A DNA stretch of 64,000 nt from Epichloe hybrida. Lineage: Eukaryota; Ascomycota; Sordariomycetes; Hypocreales; Clavicipitaceae. Positions 47,060 to 58,500 of the stretch are shown piece by piece; positions within the stretch are counted from its first letter, which is position 1; every line of letters begins with the position of its first letter. The translations under genes were made by a program, and so were the position numbers. The notes under the pieces are model-generated. The model was not told the DNA's origin and searched no databases. It saw only the letters and a program-made list of their open reading frames with translations. The stretch spans positions 1-64,000 of the forward strand of contig JAFEKR010000010.1 of the NCBI GenBank assembly GCA_019022495.1, written 5' to 3'.

Positions 47060-49000
47060 TAAAGGGGTCGTTAGAGGTCTTGTTAATAGTCTAATCAATT
47101 AATTCGTAGTAGAAGACCTTTCTGATAGTCAGAGACCTCTTCAATCGTTAGAGGAATCGTCAGTCAGAGGGATCTTTAACGGTCGGAGGCCTTGTCAGAC
47201 GGCAGAGACCCCTTTAGAAGACCTTCTATACATCAGATTGCTCATCAAGGTCAGAGGAATCGTCAGTCAGAGAGGTCTTCGACGGTTAGAGGTCTTGTCA
47301 GACAGTCAGATTAATTAGTCTAATAACGGAAGCCCTTATCAGCGGTCAGAGACCTCGTTAGAAGACCTTCTGTACATTAGATTCCTCGTCAATCGTCAGA
47401 GAAATCGTCAATCAGAGAGGTCTTCAACGGTCGGAGGTCTCGTCAGACAGTCAGAGGGATCTTCAACGGCCAGAGGGGTCGTCAGCGGGCGAAGACCTCG
47501 TCAGAAGACCTTCTGTCGGTCAGATTCCTCTTCAATCGTTAGAGGAATCGTTAGTTAGAGGGATCTTTAACGGTTAGAGGCCTTGTTAGACAGTCAGACT
47601 AATTAGTCTAATGACGGAAGCTTTCGTTAATGGTTAGAGACCTCTTTAGAAGACCTTCTATTGGTTAGATTCCTCTTTAAAAGTCAGAGGAATTGTTAGT
47701 CAAAGAGGTCTTCAAGGGTTAGAGGTCTTATCAGACGGTCGGATTAATTAGTCTGTGACGACAGAAGCCCTTGTTAGCGGTCAGAGACCTCGTTAGAAGA
47801 CCTTCTATTGGTCAGATTCCTCTTCAATCGTCAGAGAAATCATCGGTTAGAGAGGTCTTCAACGGTCAGAGGTCTCGTCAGACGGTTAGATCAATTAGTC
47901 TGTGACGACAGAAGCCCTTATTAGCGGTCAGAGACCTCTTCAGAAGACCTTCTATCAGTCAGATTCCTCTTCAAAAGTCAGAGGAATCATTAGTCAGAGA
48001 GGTCTTCAACGGTCAGAGGTCTCGTCAGACGGTCAGATCAATTAGTCTGTGACGACAGAAGCCCTTGTTAGCGGTCAGAGACCTCTTCAGAAGACCTTCT
48101 AATAGTCAGATTCCTCGTCAATCGTCAGAGGAATCGTCAGTCAGAGAGGTCTTTAACGGTCAGAGGCCTTGTCAGACAGTTAGAGGGATTATTAGTGATT
48201 AATCTAGCCTAATGGTCAGAGGTTAAGTAACCGAGGGTCTGATTGATTAACTAATCAATCCATAACAGAGGGCCTTGTTAGCGGTTAGAGACCTCGTCAG
48301 AAGACCTTCTGTACATTGGATTCCCCTTCAAAGGTCGGAGGAATTATCTATTAGAGAGGTCTTTAACGGTCAGAGGCCTCGTCAGACAGTTAGATTAATT
48401 AGTCTAATAACGGAAGCTTTTGTTAGCGGTTAGAGACCTAATTAGAAGACCTTCTATTAGTTAGATTCCTCTTTAAAAGTCAGAGGAATCGTTAGTTAAA
48501 GAGGTCTTTAACGGTTAGAGGTCTCGTTAGACAGTCGGATTAATTAGTATAATAACAGAAGCTTTTGTTAATAGCAAAGGCCTCTTTAGAAGACCTTCTG
48601 TACATTAAATTCCCCTTTAAAGGTTAGGGGAATTATCTATCAAAGAGGTCTTTAACGGTCAGAGGTCTCGTTAGACAGTCGGATTAATTAGTCTAATAAC
48701 AGAAGCTTTTGTCAGCGGTTAGAGACCTCTTTAGAAGACCTTCTATTAGTTAGATTCCTCTTCAAAAGTCAGAGGAATCGTTAGTTAAAGAGGTCTTTAA
48801 GAGTTAGAGGTCTTGTTAGACAGTTAGATCAATTAGTCTATGACAACAGAAGCCCTTGTCATTGGTTAGAGACCTCTTTAGAAGACCTTTTGTACATCAA
48901 ATTCCCCTTCAAAAGTCAGAGGAATTGTTAGTTAGAGAGGTCTTTAATGGTTAGAGGCCTCGTTAGATAGTTAGATTAATTAATCTTTAATGACAGACCT
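47060..49000 (+). repeat. ~146-bp minisatellite in LARD-1, about 12 units
   Basis: The landmark AGAAGACCTTCT recurs near 47216, 47361, 47502, 47651, 47797, 47943, 48091, 48299, 48450, 48589, 48736 and 48870. Most intervals are 135-151 bp; one is 208 bp. Within a unit, GTCAGAGG, GAATCGTCAGTCAGAG, AGGTCTTCAACGG, TCGTCAGACAGTCAGA and TTAATTAGTCT follow in order. Unit-to-unit differences are mostly C/T and G/A. No protein frame is kept. Confidence 0.9.
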
Positions 49001-49299
49001 AGCTAATAAAGGTTAGGTCAAAGGTTTAATTATAAAAGACCTGATTTATTAAAGGTTAAATTCGAAGGTCTAGATGCTTGCCTCCCTAACGGAAAGCTAA
49101 ACAAAACTAGGGTATTAAATCGGTTTAAGCTAGGGTAGGTTAGAAGGTTAAAAATCAGGAAAAGAAGGTCAAAGCTAGAAATAAAGGTTAAAGCTAGAAG
49201 AGGTTAAAGCTAGAAAGGAAAGTCAAAAGGTTAGAAAAGGTTAAAAGATTAAAAGGTTAGAAAGGAAGGGTTTAACCTAGCTAACCTAGGTTAAGAGGG

Positions 49300-49563
49300 A
49301 AAAGGTCGTAACGGTCGCGATCATTTGATTTAACGAATCCGATGATTTTGATAATATTAGATAAGTCAGATAACCTTAATCAAATGATCGGAATAAAGGG
49401 ATTTGATCTAGCTGCCCAGATCAAGGGGAAAAGGTCGTGCCAGTTCCGATTAATCAATCTGACTAATCTGACGATTTTGACGATGTTAGATTAGTTAGAT
49501 AACCTAGATTAATTAATCGGAACGAAGGGATTTAATCTAGCTAACCTAGATCAAAGGGAAAAG
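49300..49563 (+). repeat. Two ~130-bp tandem units with internal inverted repeats in LARD-1
   Basis: Each unit runs from AAAAGGTCGT to AGATCAA.GG. The first holds GATCATTTGA...TCAAATGATC; the second holds CCGATTAATC...GATTAATTAATCGG at the same place. The arms differ in sequence between units, yet each can still pair within its own unit. Confidence 0.75.
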
Positions 49564-49710
49564 AGGTAAAACGCTGCTAATAATTATAATAATTATACGA
49601 AGGGATAACCAAAGGGGGAAATAACAAGAGAGGCAATGTTAGGAGGGGATTATCATCGAATTTAATGGCAGAAGGTCTAACAGGACCATTCCCTATTTCT
49701 CCACTAGTTT

Positions 49711-50153
49711 TATTAGGCGAAAACAAACACCCAAAAACAACGGATTTAACAGTCTTAATAACAAAGCTAATGATAACGATAAAAACGATAATATTAATGA
49801 TGCTAATGATGCTAACGAATTCAACGATATTAATAACGGAACCTAGATAACGGGATCTAGGTCTACGATATTTGCGATCTATCGCAAGGATCTAAGCTAC
49901 TAAGGTCTCTTTTTAATGTCTAGTTATCTTATTAATTAAACAAACCTAGAGCATTTACTATAGTAACCGCACAAAAGGGGAGAGTTAATTTTCTATAAAA
50001 GGGGAGGGAATCTAGGGATTTTATCTAGCTAGATAGTCACATGACTAGGGATCCGATTGATCCGGCAATGCCGATAGATCCGATGATGCCGAGGTCTAGA
50101 GGCCTATGGTCTTGTGAGAGAGGTCTTGAGAGGTCACAATTCTAGCCACACAA
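49711..50153 (+). repeat. LARD-1 3' LTR
   Basis: It begins TATTAGGCGAAAAC (TGTCAGG mutated). Its outer half keeps GATCCGATTGATCCGGCAATG where the 5' LTR reads GATCTAATTAATCTAGCGATG. Confidence 0.88.
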
Positions 50154-51145
50154 TACTTATATTACTTAAGGACTTTATTAACTATAATACTTAAATAGCT
50201 ATATAGCTTAAAAACATAAAGTAATATAAGAGCTAAAGCCTTATTAAATTTAGTATTTTCCTAGATTTACTAGAGATATACTTAGGAAAAGCCCTAGAAA
50301 AGTCCTATACTCTTATATTCTTTATAAAATTACTCCTTAAGCTATAAAACTATATTAACTTATATACCTTTATTACTAGAAAAACATAGGAGAAGGTTAT
50401 ATAACTTACTTAGTAATTTTAAAAGGCTATATTAAGGAGTAAGTAAAAGCCTAAGTATTTAGAAAATAAAAAACTATATAAAAATCCCTAATATTATAGA
50501 AAGAACTCCCCCTAAGGCTATAGGCCTTATAGGGATTAAAGGAATAAAAACTAGGAAAAGGGCTTAGCTATATACTTAAATAATAGTAAAGTTAGGGATA
50601 AGAGATAATATTATAACTATAATAGTTTAGACTACCTTATAAATAAGTATAATAAGCTAAGGAAAAAGCCCTAAGATAGCTAGGAAAACTCCTTAAGGTA
50701 AAAGTAAAAGCCCTTACCTTTACCTTAAATACTAAAGTAATAATTAGGTATTAATTCTATATATAGGCTACTATTTATAAGCATAAAGACATTAAAATAG
50801 TAGTAGACCTAGATAGCTATACTAAGCTTAATATTATTAGTATTAAATTTAGAAGAAACTATAAGCTTAATTAAGCTAAGGCTATAGCACTAATCCTTTA
50901 AGTAATAAGGGCTTTTATAGTCCCTTAATATAGTATCTATAAGGTACTTATTATAATTAAAGACTTAAAAGGTAAAAAAAAAAAACCTTGAGCTACTATA
51001 TATAGTTATAAATAAGGACCTAAGAGTAAGAGGAAGTCCTATCTTAATTAGAATATATATACTTACTAAAGAATATATTTACCTTTATTTATACTTATAA
51101 AAGTAATAGTTTAAGAAAAAGAAAATAGCCTTTTTACTTATAACT
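50154..51145 (+). pseudogene. Gypsy-3 internal remnant (probably gag to protease)
   Basis: RIP-degraded plus-strand sequence placed between other Gypsy-3 pieces. No single domain can be named in it; the assignment comes from continuity with the reverse transcriptase at 51900-52240 once TRIM copy 2 is removed. Confidence 0.45.
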
Positions 51146-51730
51146 TGTCAGGTGCGCGCGCCTAATAATCAATTGTAAGGTGCAATGCAAGCAAGAGCTA
51201 GCATTGGTGAATCTTTTGGTTTAATGGCTTACCTACACACCTTCAGGTTCTGACATTAATACTAGCTCTCACGGGTCTTCTAGTGTGCTAGTCCTAGGTT
51301 CAAGTCCTTGTAATTCCCATAGCTAGATTAACCTAGTAGGTCTAGGTTTGAATTGCTAATGGCTTAGGTGCTTACATTAGGCTCACAGGGCAGGTATGGT
51401 TACGCCCGTACGGTTGCGTTAGTTATGACTATAGGGTCACGTGCACTAGGTGATATATAGGCCTAGCTGCTGTGCGTACTAGGCCTTAGGGGTTCATAAT
51501 TGGTTAATTATCTCAGAGGCCACGGATGACCGGGCCTAATCCAAGCTAAGGTTGCGTTTCTAGCCGCTAGCCTATGTGAGGCCCTTAGCTTAGGGCAAGC
51601 CTTACGAGGGAAGGGATAATTATCAGGTGCGCGCGCCTAATAATTAATTATAAGGTGCAATGCAAGCGAGAGCTAGCATTAGTAAATCTTTTAGTTCAAT
51701 GGCTTACCTGCACACCTTCAGGTTCTGACA
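51146..51730 (+). mobile_element. TRIM-like element, copy 2 (585 bp)
   Basis: 110-bp LTRs at 51146-51255 and 51621-51730, with a perfect duplication TAACT (51141-51145, 51731-51735). The purine tract CGAGGGAAGGGATAAT stands just before the right LTR. The core is non-coding and matches copy 1 in inverse orientation. Two sequences like the tRNA B box, GGTTCAAGTCC (51297-51307) and GGTTTGAATTG (51345-51355), lie in it. The 87-codon frame at 51655-51918 is an LTR/Gypsy-3 read-through. Confidence 0.9.
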
Positions 51731-52243
51731 TAACTTCTTATAAGTTTATAAAGATAATATATAATAAGGCTATTATATATACTATTATAAGAGTTATAGA
51801 AGATAAGTTTATTACCCTTAAGGATAATAAAAAGGTAAAAGCATATAGAACTATTAAAGATATCCTTAAGAAAGTATATAAGTTTAAAGATATATTTATA
51901 AAGTGCTTTATAGGCTAGTAAATACTATTCATATAGTCTATCTAGAAAATATTCTTATTTTGTTAAAAATATAAAAGAAGCACACTATATATATTAAGGA
52001 AGGTTTAGAATATATAAGGTTAGTAAAGCTATATATAAAACCCTTAAAGTGCTTATTTTATTAGAAATTAGTAAAGTTCCTAGGGTTTATTCTATTAATT
52101 AATAGTATCTTAATAGATATATATAAAGTTAATATAATTTAAAACTAAAAAAAGCCTATAAGCTTTAAAGATATATAGTCTTTCCTAGGGTTTTATAACT
52201 TTTACTAAAGGTTTATTTACTAATACTCTAAGATTATAGTACC
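51731..52243 (+). pseudogene. Gypsy-3 reverse transcriptase remnant
   Basis: The frame near 52070-52240 reads KFLGFILLINSILIDIYKVN, then KKPISFKDI.SFLGFYNFY.RFIY.YSKII. This is the conserved end of Ty3/gypsy reverse transcriptase with stops at Q and R/W codons. It is a different family from Gypsy-1 and Gypsy-2. Confidence 0.8.
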
Positions 52244-53738
52244 TAGAGTATTGTTTGTATTGTATTTATTGTATTTTTTCGGAAAAATTTGTATTTGTAT
52301 TATATTTAAAAAAATTTGTATTTATTATATTATATTGTATTAAATACAAATTATTTTGTAGTGTAGTTAGTGTAGTAACTACACTAACTACAAACAATAC
52401 AAATGTATTGTTAGGTAAAAAAAGTGGGACTTTTTATTAGCTAAGGTTATTATTAGGATTAAAAGAGAATTAGTAAATAGAAACCTTTTATTATTAGCTA
52501 TTTTATCTAATTAGTTATATAATTTATAATATTATATTATTTTAAACATTCTACTATAACTAGTGTTATATATAATATTATAACTTTTTAATAATACTAT
52601 TATACTTATTACTTTATTTTACTAATATAACTTTAAGAAAAACCTTCTAATATTTTATTTACTATTATTAGGAATTCTTTTATATTTCTTTTATTAATTT
52701 AATTAATTTAATTAAAAAATACCCTAAACTAATATAATTAAATTAAATTAGAAATCTAAATAAATATCTATAAGTTAATAGACTATATACTTAGTACTTA
52801 AATATTATTATTAATAAAATAAGAACTTAAAAAAAGCTTAAACTATTTATTTACTATTTAAACTAATTAAATATTACTTTAAGCTTTATAATTCTAAAGC
52901 TTTAAGAAGTTATATATAGTAACTTTATATATCTTATTATAATAATATATAAAGAAAGAATATAATAGAAAATATTTATAATATTTATAATATTTTAATA
53001 GATTCTTAATAGTATATTTTAGTTACCCTATATAGCTTAAATAAGCTATAGAAATAAGTTTAACTTATTTTTAAAAATAATAGTAAGACTAACTTTTATA
53101 TAATATACTATACTTATTATAAGAGATTTAATAACTTTAATAACCTTAATTACTATTATTACTATTATCTTACTTTTATTATTATTTTAAAAAACATAAA
53201 AAAGAAAACATTTTTATAATATTAATATTTTTAAAAACCTTAAAATACTAAGTTATTAAAAACTATAGCTTTTACTATAGTAATTTACTTATAATTACTA
53301 GTATTTATATTTTATTTATTTATTAGTTATATATATTTTATTAAACTTTAACACTAATAATATTCTAAGTAATATTAGTATTTTAAGCTATTCTAAGCTA
53401 TTCTAAGCTAACTTAAGCTATTCTAAGCTAGTATAAGCTATTTTGAGCTATTCTAAGCTATTATAAAGTTATTATAAGCTAATATAAGGTAATATAAGCT
53501 ATGGTAAAGCTATTATAAGCTATTATAAGCTATCCTAAGCTATTATAAGCTATCCTAAGCTAGTATAAGCTATCCTAAGCTAGTATAAGCTATCCTAAGC
53601 TAGTATAAGCTAACTTAAGCTAGTATAAGCTAACTTAAGCTAGTATAAGCTATCTTAAGCTATTAAAAGCTATCTTAAGCTATCTTAAGCTATTATAAGC
53701 TATTATAAGCTATTATAAGCTAGTATAAGCTAGTATAA
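52244..53738 (-). mobile_element. hAT-4, inverted, truncated by Gypsy-2
   Basis: It begins TAGAGTATTGTTTGTA, the complement of the family's right end with one RIP-type change. The interior follows the complement of hAT-2. The 10-bp repeat near its far side is expanded and runs into the Gypsy-2 LTR at 53739. The other terminus would lie beyond Gypsy-2, outside the window. Confidence 0.8.
53388..53738. repeat. 10-bp minisatellite AGCTATNNTA, about 35 units
   Basis: Units such as AAGCTATTCT, AAGCTAGTAT, AAGCTATCCT and AAGCTATTAT repeat with almost constant 10-bp spacing. The same unit (TAGCTTATAA complement) occurs only three or four times in hAT-2 and hAT-3. Confidence 0.9.
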
Positions 53739-54008
53739 TGTTAGGAGCGCAGAGGTCAAAGATAGAATATTCATTGAAGCGGGTCTTCGGAGAACCTTTA
53801 GGCTATGTGAATAGCAAAGAGGCTAGCTAGCTATAAGATAGCTACATGCTTATAGAGTGGGGTATTTATTAAAGACTACGCATATTATTAGTGCTAGGTT
53901 AAAGATTAAAACCTTTACGCACTTACCCCTAGCTAGTATTTATTTAGTAATAACTATAATAGTTTTAGCTATTACTTTATTCTTAACCTTTTAGTATAAG
54001 CTATAATA
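53739..54008 (+). repeat. Gypsy-2 5' LTR
   Basis: 270 bp, matching the LTRs of Gypsy-1. The outer part is the least mutated of the three (GAAGCGGGTCTTCGGAGAAC against GTAAGTCTTTAAAGAAC in the Gypsy-1 3' LTR). Confidence 0.9.
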
Positions 54009-55559
54009 AATTAATCTCTCTTAACCTTTTTAAGGATATAAACTATTAGCTAGATTATTATATAGCTAACGCTCTAAAGGTCTATAATAAACACACTAGT
54101 ACCTTATAATAATAAAGCTATAGATAATTAGGAAAATAAAGAACCCCTATAATCTAGAACTATAGATAATAATAGGGTGTAATAAACGCTACTTAATCCT
54201 AATTTAGGTAAAGGTATAGATAATATAACTAAAGAAAAAAGGGTATTATAATAACGCTATAAGGTTATATAATCTAAGCTATATTACCTTTAGAGAAGAT
54301 AAAAGGTCTTATAAATAAAGGCATAAATTAGAGAGCTTAAGGCAAATCTAGGATTAGCTAGACCTTAAACTAGACCTATAATTACCCCTTAATCTAGACC
54401 TATAATTATCACTCTAATATTAGCTATAATTTCACCTATAGTTTATAGTAACTTAGTAGTAATTATATAGTAAGGTAGTCTTATTAAAACGTGAATAAAA
54501 ATACTTATATATAAAAGGGAAATGTATAAAAGCCTGTAGAATTTCTTAGTAAACTTAGACATATTATTTAAATTAAACTACTATACCTTTAAGGATAATA
54601 TAACTAAGGTAGTATATATAAGTAGCTGCCTAGTTAGTAATATAAAGTAATAATAAATACATTATATAGCTATAAATAAGCATGTAAATTATTTATTAAT
54701 TACCTAAGTAAATTTTCTAAAATAGTAAAAAACTAGAATAATAGATATAGGTATAAGATACTTAGAAGTAATAAGGTTATTACTAAATCTTAGGTAAAAG
54801 AATAACTAATTATTTTAATCCTTTATATAAGCCTAAGATAAGGTAAAAGCTAAGTTACCTAAAGAAATCCTTATATATCTAAGAATTATAATCTTTCTAA
54901 ATAGCTTAAATAATATTATAAGAAAGCAAATAATTAGTTAAAAGATCCTAATAACCTAAAGCTAACTATAAGGCTAGGGTAAGAAAGTAAAGGTTATAAT
55001 AGGTTTAGGCTAAAATAATAAAAAAGGTTAGGACTCTAAAAAAAAGAGGTAATGCTTTTATTTTATATTACCTATAGATAAGGCATAGTAATAAAGCGAA
55101 GATTAAGGGAAAAGATTATCCCTAGTGTATTATAAATATAAAAAGCTTAGGTATACTTTACTAGCTTATTAGGCACTAGATTATTTTACCTATAAAAGTA
55201 CTAAGTATATAACTAAAAAGTATAGAGAAAGTAATAATAAAGCTATATCTCCTAATATAATACTAGTTTAATTAGTATAAACCTAGGAATATAATCTTAC
55301 TATAAAATACCCTATAAATAATAAAATAAAAATATAAGTATCTTTATAATAAGATAACTAGTAGTTACCTATATAAGTGCTATTTAATATAGGTATATAG
55401 TCTTTAATAATTTATCTAAAATTATTATTAAAAAAGGATTAGGAGAATATAATCTAATTAGATAGGATATTAGAGAGTGTAAGTAAAAAAGTGATTTTAT
55501 ATTAAGGAATTCTAAAAAAATTAGTTAAGATAAAAGATAGTATAGGATTTATAAAGGTT

Positions 55560-58500
55560 TACTAAGTTAGTTACTTTATTACTAATATAGGTAAAGGGAT
55601 AATTCTAGGTATAGACTAGATTAAAGAGTATTTACCTATAATTATATATTAGGAGTATAAATACTAGAGATATTTAGTAATAATAGAATATCTCTCCTTT
55701 ACTTATAGTAAGTAATAAGTATATAAAGAGAAAAAAATAGTAGTAATTACTTTATTATTAGAAGTAATAAAGATTAGGCTAAGTATTCTAGAAAATAAAA
55801 ATTAAAAAGAAAAAGAAAAAGGCTAATTAAAGAACCTAGTAGTAATAATTATATAAATAAATAGTAAAGTAGCTATATAAATCCTAGAGTATGCTTATTT
55901 ATAGTAAAAAAGTAAAGGTATTATAGTTATACTAATTCTAGAAAACATAAGTAATAAAGAAGCTATATTAAATTAAAATAAGAGCACTAAGCGCCTTATA
56001 CTAATAATCCTAGAAGAATATAAGGAGTTTATAGATATTTTTTCTAAAGAGTTAGTAAGTAAGCTTCTTAAACTAGGAGGTTATACTTATATAATTAAAT
56101 TAGAAGAAGGGAAAACACTACCTTAAGGGCTTATATATAATTTAGCTAAGAGAGAGCTAGAGGTTCTTAAAGAGTACCTTATAAGTATATAGTTAAAGGG
56201 TAAATTAGAAGATTAATTAGCCTAGCTAAAGCCTTAATTTTATTTATTCTAAAGAAAGGAGGGAAATTAAGGCTTTATATAAATTATAAGGGCTTAAATA
56301 AGATTATAATTAAGAATAAGACCCCTTTACCCCTTATTACTAAAATTCTTAATTAATTAGTAAGCATAGTTATTTTTATAGTCTTAGATTTAAAAGATAT
56401 ATATTACTAGCTATGCATTTACTTAGGTAATAAGTAGAAAATAGCATTCTATTATTAATATAGCCACTTTAAATATCTAGTAATACTATTTAGACTAGTT
56501 AATACACTAGTGACTTTTAGGAGTATATTAATAATACTCTTAAAGGACTTATTAATAAGACTTACATTATTTATCTAGATAATATGCTAATATTTAGTAG
56601 TAAGGTTAAAGATTATATAGAGCATATTAAATAAGTTCTATATAAGTTTAAAGAGGTAAGTCTTTTTATTAACCTTAAGAAGTGTTAATTTTTAGTTAAG
56701 GAAGTTAAATTTTTAGGCTTTAAGATATCAGAGAAAGGTATTACAATGGACCTAGCAAGAGTCGAAGCAATTGCGACCTAACCAATACCGAATTGCGAAA
56801 TTTAACACCTGACGGCGAATTGTTAGCTATCCAAGAGGCTTTTCGCACATGGAGCCACTATCTCGCTTATTTGGCTCACATAATTAAAGTTATTATAGAT
56901 TATTTAAACTATAAGTACCTTACTATAAAGCTTAAGCTTACTAGTAAGTAAGTAACTATGCTTAATAAGCTTTATCCTTTTAATTTTAAGATTATGTATT
57001 ATATAGGGAAATTAAATCCTACTAACTTACTTTTAAGAAGACTAGATTTCATAAGTAAGGCAAGGAAAGAGAAACTTATAACTATATAACTTCCTGCCTT
57101 TTTATTTAAATTTATAAATACTAAGAGATAGGAACACTATAGTAATATTATTAGTGCTATAGGCTTTATAAAAACGTTACTTAATGTAACTAATAGTTAG
57201 TTATAATAACACTATAATAATACTACTAATATCTAGGGTTTTAAAAAATTATAACTTAACTATATTCCTAAAGAACCTAATAATCTAAATAATCTTAAAA
57301 GAGTTATATTAGTAAGGTTATTTAATACTTTTTATACTTCTATTAATAAGGAATAAGCTAGCTATAGTAATACTATTAGTACCTAGTGTATATATTATTT
57401 ATTACTTAATTATTTTAATTTTCCTATTAGACTAGCTATTTCTAATAGGGATAGACTAGTATAGGTTATTACTAGTAAGTAGTAAGGGCACCCCTTAAAA
57501 ACATTACTTATCTATATTCTTATAAGACTAGAAGCATTTATTAAACTAATTACTTATAGAGATATTATAGCTAGAATTTAATTTATTTAGAGAACCTTTT
57601 CTAAGTTTAACTCTAACTTTCTAGAAAAGAGCTTAGAATTAAAACCCTTAATTTAAGTCTTATTATATAAAGCATAGTAAGGTAATAACTTTACTATAGC
57701 TTAATTAAAGTTACTTAAAAGTAGTAATATAGCTATATCCTAGATATAGTTAATTAAACCCTCTAAGCTATTAATATTTAAGAATTATATTTTTATTTCT
57801 CTAGGTATAAGAAAAGAAATTTTATTACTAACTTATAATAACCTTACTACTAGGCACTAAGAAGTAAGTAAAACTCTTTATTAAATTATAAACTAATATT
57901 ATTAGCTAATAATAAAGAAAGATATAAAGGTATATATTAGCACTTATATAAATTATTAGACTTTAAAACCAAGGTATTATAAACTATATAGTAAGCTAGC
58001 TATATTACTAGTGCTTAATTACCTCTTTTAAGAATTATTAATAGATTTTATTACTAGACTTTTACTAGTAAAAGATTTAAATTAAACCTATAATGTAATT
58101 TTAGTTATTATTAACTATTTTACAAAATATAGTATTTATATCTCTATTTTAATATAACTAACTAGTAATAGGCTAGTAACTATGTTCTTAGAATATATTT
58201 TTAGAGACTATAAAGCCCTAGAAAGTATTATAATAGACTAAGGTTTTATATTTACTAGTGGTTTCTAGATAACTTTTTATTATCTTCTTATAATAAAGCG
58301 GCTACTTAGCACCACTTTTTACCCCTAGATAGATAGTTAGATAAAATATTTAAACTAGGTCTTAGAACATTATTTAAGGGCTTTTACTTATGCTAAATAA
58401 ACTAATTAGGTAAATAACCTATTAATAGCGTAATTCATATATAATATAAGTAATTACTTAACGCATAGCTACACACTAGTAAAGGCATTATAAGGTTATA

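Larger units (their letters stand above)
46425..50153 (+). mobile_element. LARD-1, non-coding LTR element with internal minisatellite, 3.7 kb
   Basis: LTRs 46425-46867 and 49711-50153 (about 443 bp, highly similar) and a target duplication TACTT. If the LTRs are taken to end in ACAACA, they extend two bases further and the duplication is lost. The core has no coding domain, only a hairpin, a ~146-bp tandem repeat, a purine-rich stretch and two ~130-bp repeats. This fits a large retrotransposon derivative moved by another element's enzymes. The short open frames here (46242-46547, 49665-49850) only read through the LTRs. Confidence 0.85.
36862..52243 (+). mobile_element. Gypsy-3 remnant, split by Copia-2, LARD-1 and TRIM copy 2
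   Basis: Joining 36862-37092, 45963-46424, 50154-51145 and 51731-52243 gives about 2.2 kb of one older plus-strand element. The last piece is clear Ty3/gypsy reverse transcriptase. Each break carries a 5-bp duplication of the inserted element, so this body predates all three. It is cut at 52244 by hAT-4 and its 3' half is not in the window. Confidence 0.65.

Noticed and set aside
47060..49000. CRISPR-like array
   Set aside because: Units are ~146 bp with no short repeat/unique spacer structure, inside an LTR element of a fungus.
49665..49850. 61-codon plus-strand open frame
   Set aside because: It crosses from the LARD-1 core into its 3' LTR and consists of low-complexity I/L/T/M codons.
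51256..51620. tRNA gene in the TRIM core
   Set aside because: Only B-box-like sequences are visible. The T-stem has a mismatch and no cloverleaf with acceptor and D arm could be drawn.
52255..52440. 61-codon plus-strand open frame
   Set aside because: It is the subterminal repeat of hAT-4 translated; no protein character.
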